Shown: positions 7,357-16,027 of the stretch, piece by piece | How positions within the stretch are numbered: the stretch's first letter is position 1 | How the letters are laid out: each line of letters starts with the position of its first letter | Source of the DNA: UBA11986 sp031402435 | GTDB lineage: Bacteria > Bacteroidota > Ignavibacteria > UBA10030 > UBA6906 | NCBI GenBank assembly: GCA_031402435.1 | Contig: JANNSJ010000012.1 | Span: 19,739-83,738 of the forward strand | Length of the DNA: 64,000 nucleotides | Direction of reading: 5' to 3' | Program-made: the position numbers and the translations under genes | Notes under the pieces: generated by a model | Told to the model about the DNA's origin: nothing | Seen by the model: only the letters and a program-made list of their open reading frames with translations | The model's database searches: none

Positions 7357-10300
7357 ATGAACCGTTTCCGCATCATTGCCGCGACCGTTTTGTTGAGTGC
7401 CGGTTGCGTTATTTCGAGTTATTCCCAGCAGGAAGCGCGTCTCCTGCGTTTCCCTGCCATCCATGACAACCAGATTGTGTTCTCGTATGCAGGTGATCTG
7501 TACACCGTACCGGCAACCGGTGGCGTTGCACGAAAGCTGACGAATGATGTCGGCTACGAGATGTTCGCTCGCTTTTCTCCCGACGGCAAATCGATCGCCT
7601 TCACGGGACAGTATGACGGCAATACCGAAGTGTACCTGATGCCCTCAGAGGGCGGCGTGCCGAAACGACTCACCTATACTGCAACGCTCGGTCGTGATGA
7701 TGTCTCCGACCGCATGGGTCCGAACAACATCGTGATGACGTGGCGTGATGACAAAACCATTGTGTATCGTTCACGAAGGATCGAGCGCAACGACTTCATC
7801 GGACAGCTCTTCTATGCGAGCGTCGATGGTGGAAGTCCTGAGCAGCTTCCTCTCCCCCGCGGCGGGTTCTGCTCATTCTCTCCCGACAAAAAACAAATGG
7901 CCTACAACCGCGTCTTCCGGGAATTCAGAACATGGAAGCGCTATCGTGGCGGCCAGGCGGACGAAGTGTGGATTTATGATTTCGACAAGAAGACCATCAC
8001 CAATGTGACAAACAATCCCGGACAGGACATCATCCCGATGTGGAGTGGCAACAAGATTTACTTCCTCTCCGACCGCGACCAAAGGATGAATCTCTTCGTG
8101 TATGATCTCACCTCAAAGGAAACAAAGAAGCTCACCACATTCACCGAATTCGATTGCAAGTTCCCATCGCTCGGCAACAACGCAATCGTGTTTGAAAATG
8201 GTGGATACATTTATCGACTTGACCTTGCGACCGACAAAGCCGCGAAGGTGCCGATCTCCATTCAGGAGGATTTCGACATTGGGCGCAACACATGGAAGGA
8301 TGCCAGTAAGGAAGTCACGAATTATGAAATCTCTCCCGATGGAAACAGAGCTCTCCTCGGCGCCCGCGGTGACGTCTTCACCGTTCCCGTAAAGAATGGC
8401 AACATCAGGAACATCACCAACACGTCCGGCGTGCACGAGCGAAACTCAAAGTGGTCCCCCGACGGGGGGTGGATCGCCTACATCTCCGACGCAAGTGGCG
8501 AAGATGAAATCTACGTGGAGCCACAGGATGGAAAGGGCGATGCGGTTCAGCTTACGAAGAATGCCGACACATACAAATATGAAGTTTACTGGTCACCGGA
8601 CAGCAAGAAAATACTCTGGGCTGATAAAAAACTTCGCCTTCAATATGTGGATGTTGAATCGAAGCAGGTAACCCAGGTGGCCCAGGCAACGGCATTTGAA
8701 ATCCGTGGCTACACTTGGTCACCAGACAGCAAATGGATCGCGTACACGAAGCCGGAAGAGAAACAGATGTCAACCATCTATCTTTATTCGGTGGACAAAA
8801 AGGAAACCACTCCTGCAACCGACGGTTGGTTCGATGCCAATTCTCCCTCATTCAGCTCGGATGGAAAATTCTTGTTCTTTGCCTCGGGCAGAAACTTCAG
8901 CCCAACATACGGGAACACCGAGTTTAACCATATCTACCTTGACATGGAGAATGTGTATTTCGTTACTCTTGCCAGGGACACCAAGTCTCCTTTTGAACCG
9001 AAGAGCGATGAAGTGAAGATCAAAGAGGAGAAAAAGGATGACGCGAAAAAAGACGCCGACAAGGATAAGAAGGACGAGAAGAAAACCGAGAAGGCTGTTA
9101 CCGTGAGGGTTGATATTGATGGCCTGCGGGGTCGTATCGCTACCGTACCAGGCACCCCTGCAAATTACGGAAACATCGCTTGTATTGAGAGCAAGCTCTA
9201 CTACGTACGGAGTGGCTCGCAGGACGAGAAACCGAAGCTGTTCTACTACGATCTTGAGAAGCAAAAGGAAACCGAACTGGGTGAGTTCGGGGGCTATGAA
9301 ATCTCTGCCGACAACAAGAAAATGATCCTCGTCTCCGATGGCTCGCACTACATCATCGACCTTCCGACCGGCAAGATTGATCTGAAGGACAAGCTCAACC
9401 TGAGCGACATGAAAATCTGGCTTGATCGTAAAGCGGAGTGGAACCAGATGTTCAACGAGTGCTGGCGCCAGATGCGTGACTTCTTTTTCGATCCGAATCT
9501 CCATGGCGTTGATTGGGCAAAGATGAAGCAAACATATTCGCAGCTTGTTCCCTACGTGAGCCACCGCGCTGATCTCACCTACATTATCGGCGAGATGATC
9601 GGCGAACTGAACATCGGCCATGCGTATGTTGGCGGAGGCGACTATCCAAAAGCGGATCGTATTCAACTGGGACTTCTCGGTGCGAAGCTTGAGCGGGATG
9701 CTTCATCGAAATATTATCGCATCAAAGACATCCTGAAAGGCCAGAACTGGGACAAGTCGCTTCGTTCACCACTAACGGATATTGGCGTGAATGTGAATGA
9801 GGGCGACTACATCATCGCAGTCGATGGCAAACCGACGAGCGAGATGACAGACATTTACACATCCCTTGTGAACAAGGTGAACAAGCAGGTCACGCTGAAA
9901 GTAAATACACAGCCCCGCGAACAGGGAAGTCATGAGACCGTCGTCCTGCCAACCGGGAGCGAGCAGGGACTCTATTATCTCAACTGGATTCAGAAGAACA
10001 TTGAGAAGGTTTCCAAGGCAACCGATGACAAGGTCGCGTATGTTCACATCCCGGACATGGGTTCCGGCGGGCTGAATGAGTTTGTGAAGTACTTCTATCC
10101 GCAAACACGCAAGGAGGCAATCATTGTAGACGTGAGGGGGAATGGCGGTGGCAATGTCTCGCCACAAATTATTGAGCGTCTACGTCGCGAGCTGACAATG
10201 ATTGGCGTGGCTCGTAATACTACGATCAATGTTGATCCGGGAGCCACGATTGTTGGGCCGAAAGTCATGCTCATCGATGAGTTCTCCGCTTCCGATGGAG

Positions 10301-10635
10301 ACATTGTTGGTTACCGATTCCGCAAGGCGAAACTTGGTCCGCTTATCGGAAAGAGAACCTGGGGCGGCGTTGTTGGAATTCGGGGATCTCTCCCACTGCT
10401 CGACGGGGGATTCCTGAACAGGCCTGAGTTCTCACGTTATGACGTTGAAGGGAAAGAATGGATTATGGAAGGGCGGGGAGTTGAACCCGACATCTATGTT
10501 GATAACGACCCTGCACGGGAATACTCAGGCACCGATGATCAGTTGAACAAAGCAATAGAGGTGGTGAAGGAAGAGATGAAGAAGAATCCGCAGAAGCTGC
10601 CACCACCTCCACCCTATCCGAATAAGAGCAAGTAA
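7357..10635 (+). CDS. Tricorn-like S41 protease, secreted
   Basis: 1092 residues from the ATG at 7357, chosen because AGAAAGGA lies six bases upstream and a Sec signal peptide (about 1-23, ending near YSQQ) begins there; an in-frame ATG at 7294 lacks these. The first 550 residues contain beta-propeller repeats (F-S-P-D-G-K, W-S-P-D-S-K). A lysine/glutamate/aspartate-rich insert at about 553-580 links to a second propeller, then the tricorn C1-PDZ-C2 core. His755 in NIGHAYVGG and Ser979 in EFSASDGD correspond to tricorn's catalytic His and Ser. The family degrades peptides; here the protein should act in the periplasm on oligopeptides. It is a single gene closed by a strong terminator. Confidence 0.88.
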   Translation: MNRFRIIAATVLLSAGCVISSYSQQEARLLRFPAIHDNQIVFSYAGDLYTVPATGGVARKLTNDVGYEMFARFSPDGKSIAFTGQYDGNTEVYLMPSEGGVPKRLTYTATLGRDDVSDRMGPNNIVMTWRDDKTIVYRSRRIERNDFIGQLFYASVDGGSPEQLPLPRGGFCSFSPDKKQMAYNRVFREFRTWKRYRGGQADEVWIYDFDKKTITNVTNNPGQDIIPMWSGNKIYFLSDRDQRMNLFVYDLTSKETKKLTTFTEFDCKFPSLGNNAIVFENGGYIYRLDLATDKAAKVPISIQEDFDIGRNTWKDASKEVTNYEISPDGNRALLGARGDVFTVPVKNGNIRNITNTSGVHERNSKWSPDGGWIAYISDASGEDEIYVEPQDGKGDAVQLTKNADTYKYEVYWSPDSKKILWADKKLRLQYVDVESKQVTQVAQATAFEIRGYTWSPDSKWIAYTKPEEKQMSTIYLYSVDKKETTPATDGWFDANSPSFSSDGKFLFFASGRNFSPTYGNTEFNHIYLDMENVYFVTLARDTKSPFEPKSDEVKIKEEKKDDAKKDADKDKKDEKKTEKAVTVRVDIDGLRGRIATVPGTPANYGNIACIESKLYYVRSGSQDEKPKLFYYDLEKQKETELGEFGGYEISADNKKMILVSDGSHYIIDLPTGKIDLKDKLNLSDMKIWLDRKAEWNQMFNECWRQMRDFFFDPNLHGVDWAKMKQTYSQLVPYVSHRADLTYIIGEMIGELNIGHAYVGGGDYPKADRIQLGLLGAKLERDASSKYYRIKDILKGQNWDKSLRSPLTDIGVNVNEGDYIIAVDGKPTSEMTDIYTSLVNKVNKQVTLKVNTQPREQGSHETVVLPTGSEQGLYYLNWIQKNIEKVSKATDDKVAYVHIPDMGSGGLNEFVKYFYPQTRKEAIIVDVRGNGGGNVSPQIIERLRRELTMIGVARNTTINVDPGATIVGPKVMLIDEFSASDGDIVGYRFRKAKLGPLIGKRTWGGVVGIRGSLPLLDGGFLNRPEFSRYDVEGKEWIMEGRGVEPDIYVDNDPAREYSGTDDQLNKAIEVVKEEMKKNPQKLPPPPPYPNKSK

Positions 10636-10656
10636 CCGGAGTCTCAGTGTTTAATA

Positions 10657-10688
10657 AAGAGCCTCGCCACACGGCGGGGCTCTTTTTG
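10657..10688 (+). terminator. Rho-independent terminator after tricorn gene
   Basis: A 13-bp stem (10657-10669 with 10673-10685, one G-T pair) around a 3-4 base loop, followed by a run of T to 10687. It sits 21 bases after the stop codon and is the clearest terminator in the window. Confidence 0.9.
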
Positions 10689-10699
10689 TTTCTGGTGTC

Positions 10700-10730
10700 T
10701 TGACAATGCAGATTGATTGAAGTAAGTTTT
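10700..10730 (+). promoter_or_regulatory. Candidate Bacteroidota-type promoter of EamA gene
   Basis: TTG (10700-10702, also part of TTGACA), 20-base spacer, TAAGTTTT followed by G (10723-10731). It lies directly after the tricorn terminator and 18 bases before the EamA start. Confidence 0.5.
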
Positions 10731-10748
10731 GTCGTCATCGAATAACCC

Positions 10749-11642
10749 ATGAGCAACCGCCCGTTTTCCATCCGCATCATCATCGAAGCCACAATTGCAC
10801 TCTTCTTCTTCGGCTGCATTGCGGTTGTCGTCAAGTTCGTGTCGGCAAATGCCATTACCATCGGGATTGCGCGGCTCGTCGTTACGGTGGCGATCCTGCT
10901 GCCGTTTCTCGTGGCAACTCAACGATTCAAAGGCATCACGCGTTCAGACTTTGTCCCGCTCGCCGTCATGGGACTCTTCTTTGCACTCCACTGGCTGGCG
11001 TTCTTCTTTAGCATCAAGATTGGTTCGGCATCCATTGCCACCGTGGGCCTCTCGACGTACGGCGTCCATCTGGTGGTGCTCGGCTGGATCCTTCATCGCA
11101 GCAAGCCCACGCGCATAAACTTTCTCGTGCTTGTCATGGCAGTCGCCGGAAGCATTCTCGTCGTTCCCGAGTTCAGTTTCCATAACCAGGAAGCAATCGG
11201 CCTGCTGCTGGGCGTGCTCAGCGGGCTCTTCTATGCCTTCCTGCCGATACTCCAACAACGTCATTCACATCTCCCTGCTCTCACACGCGCACTGGGGCAG
11301 TTTGTCTTCGCGCTGGTTGTCTTCCTCTTCTTCTGGCCGCTGAGTGACTGGCATCTTTCAACACAAGACTGGTTGGGATTGCTCTTCCTCGGCGTCATGT
11401 GCACGCTTGTCAGTCATACGCTCTGGGTGCGGCTCACCACCGTGCTCCCCACCAGAACGACGAGCGTCATCTATTATCTATATGTCCCGGTGTCTCTCAT
11501 ACTCAGTGTTGTGATTCTCGGTGAACGTGTGGACGCTGCGATGATTACCGGTGCGGGATTGATTATTCTTGCGAACGTGATTGGAGTGTTGTATCATGTG
11601 AACGAGGGCGCACCGCAAGCCAAACCCGCTTCACTTACATAG
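10749..11642 (+). CDS. EamA/DMT-family transporter
   Basis: 297-residue inner-membrane protein with ten hydrophobic segments arranged as two EamA repeats (about 8-135 and 148-285), the drug/metabolite transporter fold. Typical landmarks are the first helix with FFFGCIAVVVKFV, the helix-4 segment SIATVGLSTYGVHLVV, and in the second half TLVSHTLWVRLTTVLPTRTTSVIYYL followed by a final GERVDAAMITGAGLIILANV block. Substrates of the family range from amino acids to purines and cannot be told here. It follows its own candidate promoter and is separated from thioredoxin by 14 bases, so the two are probably co-transcribed. Confidence 0.85.
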   Translation: MSNRPFSIRIIIEATIALFFFGCIAVVVKFVSANAITIGIARLVVTVAILLPFLVATQRFKGITRSDFVPLAVMGLFFALHWLAFFFSIKIGSASIATVGLSTYGVHLVVLGWILHRSKPTRINFLVLVMAVAGSILVVPEFSFHNQEAIGLLLGVLSGLFYAFLPILQQRHSHLPALTRALGQFVFALVVFLFFWPLSDWHLSTQDWLGLLFLGVMCTLVSHTLWVRLTTVLPTRTTSVIYYLYVPVSLILSVVILGERVDAAMITGAGLIILANVIGVLYHVNEGAPQAKPASLT

Positions 11643-11656
11643 ACAAGGATAGGATC

Positions 11657-12019
11657 ATGGCAGAGAATTTAACGAAGGAAACATTTTTGGCCAAGGTGTT
11701 CAACTACGAGGTAAACAACGAGTGGAAGTTTGAAGGCGACATCCCCGCGGTGATCGACTTCTGGGCACCGTGGTGCGGCCCGTGCAGGATGGTCGGCCCA
11801 ATCATCGATGAGCTGTCGGTGGAGTATGCAGGCAAAGTCAATTTCTACAAAATAAACACAGATGAAGAACAGGAACTGTCGAGTGCGTTTGGCATTCGAA
11901 GTATCCCATCGCTGCTGTTTATTCCGAAAACGGGTCAGCCCAAAATGGCCGTCGGCGCGCTACCGAAGGAGGGAATGAAGCAGACTATTGAAAAGGAACT
12001 TCTTGAGGTACCAACCTGA
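11657..12019 (+). CDS. trxA: Thioredoxin
   Basis: 120-residue cytoplasmic thioredoxin. The active site FWAPWCGPC has its redox cysteines at 40 and 43, and the cis-proline Pro84 is in RSIPSLLF. Length is close to the usual 105-110 plus a short N-terminal extension. It has no signal peptide, so it reduces disulfides in cytoplasmic proteins, with thioredoxin reductase encoded elsewhere. AAGGATAGG lies just before the ATG and the gene sits 14 bases after the EamA transporter. Assignment to trxA follows from the canonical CGPC motif; a second, more typical TrxA elsewhere in the genome cannot be ruled out. Confidence 0.88.
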   Translation: MAENLTKETFLAKVFNYEVNNEWKFEGDIPAVIDFWAPWCGPCRMVGPIIDELSVEYAGKVNFYKINTDEEQELSSAFGIRSIPSLLFIPKTGQPKMAVGALPKEGMKQTIEKELLEVPT

Positions 12020-12035
12020 TTGCGGACAACCTGGC

Positions 12036-12081
12036 AAAAAAACGAGTCCCATCTGCATATCGGTTATGGCAAATGGGACTC
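12036..12081 (-). terminator. Terminator of the minus-strand SPFH/phosphatase unit
   Basis: A 13-bp stem with one mismatch (12044-12056 with 12069-12081) is followed, reading the minus strand, by seven T (12036-12042). The plus strand has no T-run after the stem, so it works chiefly for the minus-strand genes, though the hairpin may also slow readthrough from thioredoxin. Confidence 0.75.
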
Positions 12082-12100
12082 CATAGTATGTCGAACTGTG

Positions 12101-12991
12101 TTACTTCGTGTCCATGATCAGCGGCAGGCCATCCTTGCCCGCCCCAACGATGATGACTTTGGTGTTCTGTGAATGTGCCAGTTTCTCTGTTGCTTCAATC
12201 CCCTTCCACCGCAACAGTTGTTCACTGATTCCTGTGGCAACAATCTTTTGAAAATCCGCGACACCCTGTGCTTCAATCCGCTTCCTGTCTGCTTCCTGGC
12301 GTTCTTTCGTGAGGACGAACTCCATGCGCTGGCTCTCCTGATCGGCGCGCTGCTTTTGTTCAATAGCCTCGGTGAGTTGCGTGGGAAGTGCGACGTTACG
12401 GAGTGGTGTCGTCTCAACAATGATCCCGCGCGGTGCAACACTCTTTGCCAGTTCCTCCTGGATTGTCAGGCCGAGCTTTTCCCGCTCGGTTGAATAGAGC
12501 GCGCTTGCCTGAAAACTTGCGGTCACTGCCCGGCTGTGTGAGCGGAATTGCGGGATGAGAACAATATTTTCATAATCGCCGCCGAGGATCGTCTTGTATA
12601 CCGTCGGGGCAGCTTCAGGATCCAGTCGGTAGAGCACACTCAGCTCCAGCCCGATGGTCAATCCTTCCCGCGAGAGCACCTGCATGGATTCCTTATGTTC
12701 CTGTGTTTGTGTTGAAAACTTGACAACCCGTGCCAGGGGATTAATGAAGTTGATGCCGGCTGTAAGCGGTTTGTCCGAAACCGTCCCGAAAAAATCCACG
12801 ACGCCAACATTGCCTGCCGGGATGACCGTAAAACATTGCATCAGCGCAAAGAGTGCAAAAACGGCTGACACAGCTCCCAACAATCTTGATGTGAGACCGA
12901 ATCCCGAACCCTGCACCTGGGAACGCTTGCTTGCCCCGCGCCAGAGCACAAACGCGACAACTGCAACAAGAATACAGAGTATGAATAACAT
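12101..12991 (-). CDS. SPFH/prohibitin-family membrane protein
   Basis: 296 residues. Two hydrophobic segments (about 1-17 and 36-58) anchor it; the region 58-220 is an SPFH/Band 7 domain with the early V-I-P-A-G-N-V-G-V-V-D-F-F-G pattern of prohibitins, LYRLDPEAAPTVYKTIL and ALYSTEREKL. Residues 205-250 are rich in E, K, Q and R and probably form the coiled coil used for ring assembly. Prohibitin-like proteins build large membrane scaffolds and modulate membrane proteases such as FtsH. It is 67 bases downstream of the start region of nothing else but follows the phosphatase gene on the same strand, so the two likely share a transcript ending at the terminator 12036-12081. Confidence 0.85.
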   Translation of the reverse strand: MLFILCILVAVVAFVLWRGASKRSQVQGSGFGLTSRLLGAVSAVFALFALMQCFTVIPAGNVGVVDFFGTVSDKPLTAGINFINPLARVVKFSTQTQEHKESMQVLSREGLTIGLELSVLYRLDPEAAPTVYKTILGGDYENIVLIPQFRSHSRAVTASFQASALYSTEREKLGLTIQEELAKSVAPRGIIVETTPLRNVALPTQLTEAIEQKQRADQESQRMEFVLTKERQEADRKRIEAQGVADFQKIVATGISEQLLRWKGIEATEKLAHSQNTKVIIVGAGKDGLPLIMDTK

Positions 12992-13058
12992 TGGTGTTTC
13001 TCCTTTCGAAATGATGAGAGTGCTGACATTGTTCGAACAACGCTACGAGCTGAGAAGT

Positions 13059-14780
13059 TCAGACAGTCAGACGTTTGACAACAACAATAGTGATATCATC
13101 GGATTGAGAGACGCCCGCGACATGGTTCTCAACCGCAGCGACGATACATTGAAGAAGTTCGGAGGTCGGCATTGTTTGATTGGCAATGAGCAAAGCCGCA
13201 AGACGTTCCTCACCGAACTGCTCACCCAGTTCATTCATTGCTTCACTGACTCCGTCAGAGCTCATCACCACCGTATCACCGGGGAGGAGTTGCACCGTAT
13301 CTTCCGCATAAGGAAAATCTTCGAGCATACCCAGGGGAACACCTCCGGGCTCAAGTCGTCGCGGCACAGCATCACCGGAAAGAACGAAAGGAAGTTCCTG
13401 ACCTGCGTTGGTGAATGTCAACTGATGATGCTGGGTATCAAGTACGCCATAGAAGAGCGTCACAAATTTGTCGGATCCGGTATACTGGTGGAGTTGTCTG
13501 TTTGAGCGTTGCACGCTCTCGCGTACAGAACTATTGTGATGAAACGCTTGGCTGCGGAGAATAGCAAGCAGGTTCGCCATCACGAGCGACGCTGGAAGCC
13601 CTTTCCCGGAAACATCACCAAGGCAGAGCGCAAGCTTTGTGTCGTTGATCGGATGGAAGTCGAAGAGATCACCGCCGACTTCCTTGGCAGGAATGGTGCG
13701 CGCTGCAAACTCGTATCCCGGAATTTCGGGTAGTTCTTTGGGGATTAAACTCATCTGTACTTCACGCGCCGCAGTGAGGTCCCGTTCGAGCAAAATTTTC
13801 TGTCGCTCCTGTTCATAGAGCCGCGCATTTTCAATTGCAATCGCGGCATGGACAGAGAGGCTTTCAATCAACACCTCGTCCTCACGGGTAAACGTCCCAT
13901 TCCTCTTGTTAAGGAGTTGAAACACACCGACGATATTCCCGCCCTTGTTCCTCATCGGCATGCAAAGGATTGACGTTGTTCGATACCCTGTCGACTTATC
14001 GAAGTCAGGACTGAAGCGCGGATCAAGATATGCATCGGGGATGTTGATCGTATCACCGGTGGCAGCCACATAGCCGGCAATCCCTTTTCCCATCGGCAGG
14101 TGAATTTGCACCCGTTCCGCTCCGGCCAGTCCCTTCGCAACTTTTGCCCAAAGCTCATTCTTCTTTTCGTCAACAAGGTAGACCGTCCCGCGGTCACCGT
14201 TGACCATCTCCAGCGCCAGATCGATGATAATCTGCAGCAACACTTCGAGGTCGAGCGTGGAGTTCAGCTTCTTGGTTGCTTCGATGAGACGCTCGCGCTT
14301 GCTCAATTCGAGGCGGGCTTCCAGCGCATTCCTCTCGGTCTCCGCCATAAAATGATGATTCAGCGCTCTCAAGCGAACGCTTAACACCGTCATCAGCCTG
14401 GTGGCAAACGCATGGCTGGAGTGCAACAGGGCTTCGAAGTCATTCTTGTGGAGAGAAAATATGACGGTATCTTCGAGTGATGTAACTTTTGCCGACCTGG
14501 GGCGACCGTCAATCAGCTCAAGTTCGCCGAAGAAATCACCATCATGCAAAAGCGCCAGAAGATACTCCTTGCCATTCCGTGTTATTTTCGAAATCTTCAC
14601 GCGGCCGGAGCCAATCAGGAACAGTTCTTCACCGTCAGTTCCCTCATCAATAATAACTTCATTCGGAAGATAATGACGATGCGTAAGCTTGCTCTTTACC
14701 GTGGCGAATGCCGGGTCTGACAGATCCTCAAACAACACGTTATAGCGGACGCGCCCGTCAATGGCGTGTTCTTCAGACAT
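13059..14780 (-). CDS. CNBD-GAF-SpoIIE serine phosphatase
   Basis: 573 residues from the ATG at 14780, preferred over a GTG at 14813 because GGAG lies ten bases upstream. Domains in order: a cyclic-nucleotide-binding fold (about 15-130, with GDFFGELELIDGRPRSAKVTS), a GAF domain (about 165-325, with GIAGYVAATGDTINIPDAY), a short helical linker (ERDLTAAREVQMSLIP) and a PPM/SpoIIE phosphatase (about 350-570) with metal-binding aspartates in GGDLFD, GDVSGKG, SSDGVSEA and QSDDITI. RsbU-like enzymes of this type dephosphorylate anti-anti-sigma factors in partner-switching pathways. No STAS or RsbW-like gene is adjacent, so the target must be encoded elsewhere. The CNBD lacks proof of nucleotide binding. 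Confidence 0.85.
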   Translation of the reverse strand: MSEEHAIDGRVRYNVLFEDLSDPAFATVKSKLTHRHYLPNEVIIDEGTDGEELFLIGSGRVKISKITRNGKEYLLALLHDGDFFGELELIDGRPRSAKVTSLEDTVIFSLHKNDFEALLHSSHAFATRLMTVLSVRLRALNHHFMAETERNALEARLELSKRERLIEATKKLNSTLDLEVLLQIIIDLALEMVNGDRGTVYLVDEKKNELWAKVAKGLAGAERVQIHLPMGKGIAGYVAATGDTINIPDAYLDPRFSPDFDKSTGYRTTSILCMPMRNKGGNIVGVFQLLNKRNGTFTREDEVLIESLSVHAAIAIENARLYEQERQKILLERDLTAAREVQMSLIPKELPEIPGYEFAARTIPAKEVGGDLFDFHPINDTKLALCLGDVSGKGLPASLVMANLLAILRSQAFHHNSSVRESVQRSNRQLHQYTGSDKFVTLFYGVLDTQHHQLTFTNAGQELPFVLSGDAVPRRLEPGGVPLGMLEDFPYAEDTVQLLPGDTVVMSSDGVSEAMNELGEQFGEERLAALLIANQTMPTSELLQCIVAAVENHVAGVSQSDDITIVVVKRLTV

Positions 14781-14890
14781 ATTGGAATGACTCCGGAAGG
14801 TACGGTTGAACACGACGAGAAGACGGCTTAAACGTACGGGTGTTGCGGACCAAAATCAAGTATGCAGCGATCTCAAACACCGCAACTGCC

Positions 14891-14922
14891 TTTGATTTTC
14901 GCAGCATCAATATGTATCTTGA
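14891..14922 (+). promoter_or_regulatory. Candidate promoter very close to LD-carboxypeptidase start
   Basis: TTTG (14891-14894), 20-base spacer, TATCTTGA (14915-14922). The chosen ATG at 14930 begins only seven bases after the -7 box, which would leave almost no leader. Confidence 0.3.
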
Positions 14923-14929
14923 CCACATC

Positions 14930-15880
14930 ATGACACCAACACGCACACGTAAACCGCAACGACTGAAAAAAGGCGACCTGATCGGCATCGTAACGCCAGC
15001 AAGTCCGGTTGCGGACGCATCGCGCATCGACAAAGGCGTGCACTATCTTGAACGTCTCGGTTACCACGTCACTATCGGTGCAAATGTCGGAAAGACGAAT
15101 GGCTACCTCGCGGGCACCGACGAGGAGCGACTCGCCGACCTACACACAATGATTGCAGACCGACGCGTCAAAGCCATCATTGCAGTTCGTGGCGGATACG
15201 GAACGCCACGCCTTCTTTCCAAGCTCAACTACCGGCTCATTTCACAACACCCGAAGATTCTCGTTGGCTTCAGTGACATTACTGCATTGCAACTTGCCAT
15301 TTGGTGCAAATGCCGGCTCATTACGTTCCATGGTCCGATGGCAGGCGTTGAGATGGCAAACACCATTGATCCCTTCACTGAGGAATTGTTCTGGCGGACA
15401 GTCACATCAACGAAGAAGATCGGATCAATACCATTTCCGGTTGATTTCCAACCATCCTCTCTGCACGCTGGAAAAGCAACCGGGCGACTGCTTGGCGGCA
15501 ATCTTTCCCTCCTCGTATCGCTTCTCGGCACACAGTACTTCCCAAATCCAAAAGATGCTGTAATATTCATGGAAGAAATCGGCGAAGAGCCATATCGCAT
15601 CGACCGGATGATGACGCAACTGCGCAACGCCGGCATCCTGTCAAAATGTGGTGCGATCCTCACCGGCCAATTCACCGACTGCCTCCCAAACGATCAGGCC
15701 AAACCTTCGCTCACCGTCGAGGAACTTCTGAATGAAACAGCACTGCAGATCGCAAAGCCTTTCCTTTCAAACCTCCCCTTCGGTCACATCTTACAGAAGC
15801 TGACGCTGCCGGTCGGCCTCAACGTACAAGTCGATGCGGATGCCAGGACAGTAACATTTCTTGAAGCTGCGGTTCGTTGA
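14930..15880 (+). CDS. Muramoyltetrapeptide LD-carboxypeptidase (S66)
   Basis: 316 residues from the ATG at 14930, where the text MTPTRTRKPQRLKKGDLIG matches the usual start of the family; longer in-frame starts exist at 14840 and 14912. The enzyme removes the terminal D-alanine from murein tetrapeptides during peptidoglycan recycling. The nucleophile is Ser115 in GFSDIT, with the conserved VRGGYGTPRLL at 86-96, a glutamate at 215/216 in FMEEIGEEPYR and His286 in PFGHI, together the Ser-Glu-His triad of LdcA. No signal peptide, so cytoplasmic. It is divergent from the phosphatase gene and followed by a 25-base palindrome. Confidence 0.88.
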   Translation: MTPTRTRKPQRLKKGDLIGIVTPASPVADASRIDKGVHYLERLGYHVTIGANVGKTNGYLAGTDEERLADLHTMIADRRVKAIIAVRGGYGTPRLLSKLNYRLISQHPKILVGFSDITALQLAIWCKCRLITFHGPMAGVEMANTIDPFTEELFWRTVTSTKKIGSIPFPVDFQPSSLHAGKATGRLLGGNLSLLVSLLGTQYFPNPKDAVIFMEEIGEEPYRIDRMMTQLRNAGILSKCGAILTGQFTDCLPNDQAKPSLTVEELLNETALQIAKPFLSNLPFGHILQKLTLPVGLNVQVDADARTVTFLEAAVR

Positions 15881-15881
15881 T

Positions 15882-15906
15882 GGGTAGTGTTACAGTAACA
15901 CTACCC
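15882..15906. repeat. Perfect 12-bp inverted repeat
   Basis: GGGTAGTGTTAC and its exact complement separated by one base, two bases after the LD-carboxypeptidase stop. There is no T-run on the plus strand, so it is a poor intrinsic terminator. It ends ten bases before a TAACTTTG box (15916-15923), which allows an operator role. Confidence 0.6.
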
Positions 15907-15962
15907 GTTGATGTGTAACTTTGACTTTCATCGCTGTTTTTGCTTAAATTCCTTCAATTTTG

Positions 15963-15993
15963 TTGCCTTTGTTGCAGAATAGTTTTAACTTTG
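15963..15993 (+). promoter_or_regulatory. Candidate Bacteroidota-type promoter of the purN-rodA run
   Basis: TTG (15963-15965), 20-base spacer and a perfect TAnnTTTG box, TAACTTTG (15986-15993), 34 bases before the purN ATG. A second TAACTTTG at 15916-15923 has no good -33 partner. Confidence 0.5.
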
Positions 15994-16027
15994 TGCGTTC
16001 AATGATCACTCTAAGACATTGATTGGC

